Below are positions 15,782 through 16,747 of a stretch of DNA of 16,747 bases, piece after piece. Source of the stretch: Parvularculaceae bacterium UBA4496. GTDB lineage: Bacteria; Pseudomonadota; Alphaproteobacteria; Caulobacterales; Parvularculaceae. The stretch spans positions 17,380 to 34,126 of the forward strand of contig DGNI01000002.1 of assembly GCA_002388885.1 (NCBI GenBank), in the 5' to 3' direction. The notes under the pieces were generated by a model, which searched no databases, was not told the DNA's origin, and saw only the letters and a list, made by a program, of their open reading frames with translations. Each line of letters starts with the position of its first letter. The stretch's first letter is position 1. Both the position numbers and the translations under genes were made by a program.

Positions 15782-15833
15782 CGAATTGTAAAGTTCGGGG
15801 GCCCACCCCCTTGAACTGGCCCGAAACAATTCG
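15782..15833. repeat. Long imperfect inverted repeat between two divergent small genes
   Basis: Outer arms CGAATTGT and ACAATTCG (8 bp, exact) enclose inner arms AGTTC/GAACT and GGGGG/CCCCC around a CCCA loop, with an asymmetric internal loop; TTCGGG/CCCGAA offers an alternative pairing. It lies in the 229-base space between the small gene ending at 15693 and the one starting at 15923, and is not followed by a T run. Confidence 0.65.
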
Positions 15834-15922
15834 TGACATTAAAACTTATCCTCGCCCTCTCCGGCGGCCTTAGACTGGCCCCGTGAAACGATTTTGAAAG
15901 CGCCGTTTGCTAGGAAACGCCC

Positions 15923-16150
15923 ATGTGCGTGACCCCGGCGAGCGAGTTCTTCTGGATCGGCCTGGCGCTGCTGCTGGCGGTGGGGTTCGTCTGTTTCCGG
16001 GTTTTTCGCCGGTTCTGGCGCGATGCTTCTGCGGCGCAAGACGCCCGGAGCTGGGCCGAGGTCTTTAACGACCATGGCCCGCCGCTGGTCAACGTCGGGC
16101 TGTGGCTGACGATCCTGATCCTCGCGGGCTTTTCCTGCGGGCTCATCTAG
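15923..16150 (+). CDS. Small membrane protein, two predicted helices
   Basis: A 75-residue protein with two hydrophobic segments: FFWIGLALLLAVGFVCFRVF (about residues 9-28) and VGLWLTILILAGFSCGLI at the C terminus, separated by a polar stretch with many Arg and Asp residues. TAGGAAA lies upstream of the ATG with a spacing of about six to nine bases. The hydrophobic pattern on this strand argues for a real gene; the longer frame on the opposite strand has no protein-like pattern. It ends 12 bases before a perfect parS site and about 100 bases before mnmG. Family not recognised. Confidence 0.58.
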   Translation: MCVTPASEFFWIGLALLLAVGFVCFRVFRRFWRDASAAQDARSWAEVFNDHGPPLVNVGLWLTILILAGFSCGLI

Positions 16151-16162
16151 CCGGCTCAAGAC

Positions 16163-16178
16163 TGTTTCACGTGGAACA
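16163..16178. other. parS: Perfect parS centromere site upstream of mnmG
   Basis: TGTTTCACGTGGAACA, the reverse complement of which (TGTTCCACGTGAAACA) matches the classical parS consensus TGTTNCACGTGAAACA at all 16 positions. It is intergenic, 12 bases after a small membrane-protein gene and 70 bases before mnmG, where bound ParB could affect the mnmG promoter. Confidence 0.93.
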
Positions 16179-16248
16179 CGGGAGCGCCCGCAATTAGCGG
16201 GTGCAATATCGGCGCTGACCACCTATATGGCGGCGCCAGAGGAAAGAG

Positions 16249-16747
16249 ATGAAAGCGTACGATGTCATCGTCATAGGCGGAGGACACGCCGGCTGCGAAG
16301 CGGCTGCGGCGGCGGCAAGGGCCGGCGCGCGGACCCTGCTCGCCACCCACCGCCGGGATACCATCGGCGAGATGTCGTGCAATCCGGCCATTGGCGGGCT
16401 TGGCAAGGGCCATCTGGTGCGCGAGGTCGATGCGCTGGACGGCCTGATGGGCCGGGTGATCGACCGGGCGGGCATCCAGTTCCGCATGCTCAACCGCTCC
16501 AAGGGGCCGGCGGTGCGCGGCCCCCGGGCCCAGGCCGACCGCAGGCTCTACCGCGAGACCATGCAAGGCTTGCTGGCGGACTACCCAAACCTCGAGATCC
16601 TCGAGGCGGCGGTGGAGGACCTTCTCGTTGGGTCCCACCCCAACTCGAATGTTTCACGTGGAACAGACGGCAAGGAAGTTGTCACGGGAGTCGTGACATC
16701 TGACGGGACGGAAATCCGCGCGAAAGCAGTGGTGCTGACGACCGGCA
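16249..16747 (+). CDS. mnmG: tRNA uridine-5-carboxymethylaminomethyl enzyme MnmG, N-terminal part (3' end outside window)
   Basis: MnmG (GidA) is the FAD-dependent partner of MnmE in forming cmnm5U34. The first 166 residues are visible: [23 protein letters not shown] carries the GxGxxG dinucleotide-binding loop (Gly10, 12, 15), followed by the family block [24 protein letters not shown] and [30 protein letters not shown] lies just before the ATG at 16249. Between EDLLV and VTGVVTSDG there are about 17 residues ([17 protein letters not shown]), longer than I recall in E. coli MnmG, and the parS site is inside this stretch as residues 134-139. The gene continues beyond the window. Confidence 0.97.
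   Translation, partial: MKAYDVIVIGGGHAGCEAAAAAARAGARTLLATHRRDTIGEMSCNPAIGGLGKGHLVREVDALDGLMGRVIDRAGIQFRMLNRSKGPAVRGPRAQADRRLYRETMQGLLADYPNLEILEAAVEDLLVGSHPNSNVSRGTDGKEVVTGVVTSDGTEIRAKAVVLTTG
16650..16665. other. parS: Perfect parS centromere site inside mnmG
   Basis: Second exact copy of TGTTTCACGTGGAACA in the same orientation as the site at 16163. It is in frame within mnmG and encodes part of the Asn-Val-Ser-Arg-Gly-Thr stretch (residues 134-139). Confidence 0.93.

Noticed and set aside
15876..15891. CCCCGTGAAACG, a possible half parS site
   Set aside because: Only one half matches and about six of 16 positions differ from consensus.
15839..16222. 127-codon open frame on the minus strand across the small membrane-protein gene
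   Set aside because: Low-complexity shadow composition (Arg, Gln, Pro) and no ribosome-binding site; the plus strand has two well-formed membrane helices.

Overview
The window looks like a near-origin chromosomal segment of an alphaproteobacterium. The backbone genes run in the order hemE (3' end) - hemJ - rho - DUF6489 gene - mnmE - mnmG (5' end). In alphaproteobacteria this set lies between the replication origin and the rsmG-parA-parB cluster. Three 16-bp parS-type centromere sites at the right end (two perfect, one with a single mismatch) support that placement. GC-rich coding DNA, lipoprotein-rich gene content and several serine/threonine-free GxSxAC-type lipoboxes suggest a Caulobacterales/Parvularculales-like organism, but that is inference and no 16S gene is present to prove it.

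Region 1-3200: hemE overlaps hemJ by one base (TGATG), so two haem biosynthesis steps are translationally coupled. They are followed on the minus strand by an unrecognised lipoprotein and a lipoprotein-type metal-dependent amidohydrolase.

Region 3194-7513: rho carries a good upstream promoter candidate. It is followed by a second, unrelated amidohydrolase (Amidohydro_2 type, lipoprotein). An 18-bp exact copy of the 3' end of rho, plus a diverged copy of the DNA after it, lies beyond that hydrolase, as if the gene had been inserted at the end of rho. Next come a PEGA-like lipoprotein gene and a third amidohydrolase on the minus strand, a paralogue of the first, with a shared hairpin between them.

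Region 7514-9594: a small secreted protein with its own strong terminator, a glutathione S-transferase, and a second small secreted protein.

Region 9595-13553 (all minus strand): a ridA - quinone oxidoreductase - glycerophosphodiester phosphodiesterase run, then a membrane-anchored LuxR-type DNA-binding protein - VOC protein - DUF4199 membrane protein run that ends in a clear intrinsic terminator.

Region 13554-16747: the divergent DUF6489-mnmE pair, then two unrecognised small genes and a structured inverted repeat separating mnmE from mnmG. MnmE and MnmG together make the cmnm5U34 tRNA modification. parS sites lie inside mnmE, just upstream of mnmG and inside mnmG. The two intragenic sites are both read as Val-Ser-Arg in the same frame, and the one in mnmG sits in what looks like a short protein insertion that exists to carry it.

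No tRNA, rRNA, CRISPR array, transposase or integrase gene was seen. The most notable signals are the parS cluster with its coding-sequence accommodation, the duplicated rho tail, and the membrane LuxR/VOC/DUF4199 operon. I did not find a clear defence or other novel multi-gene system.
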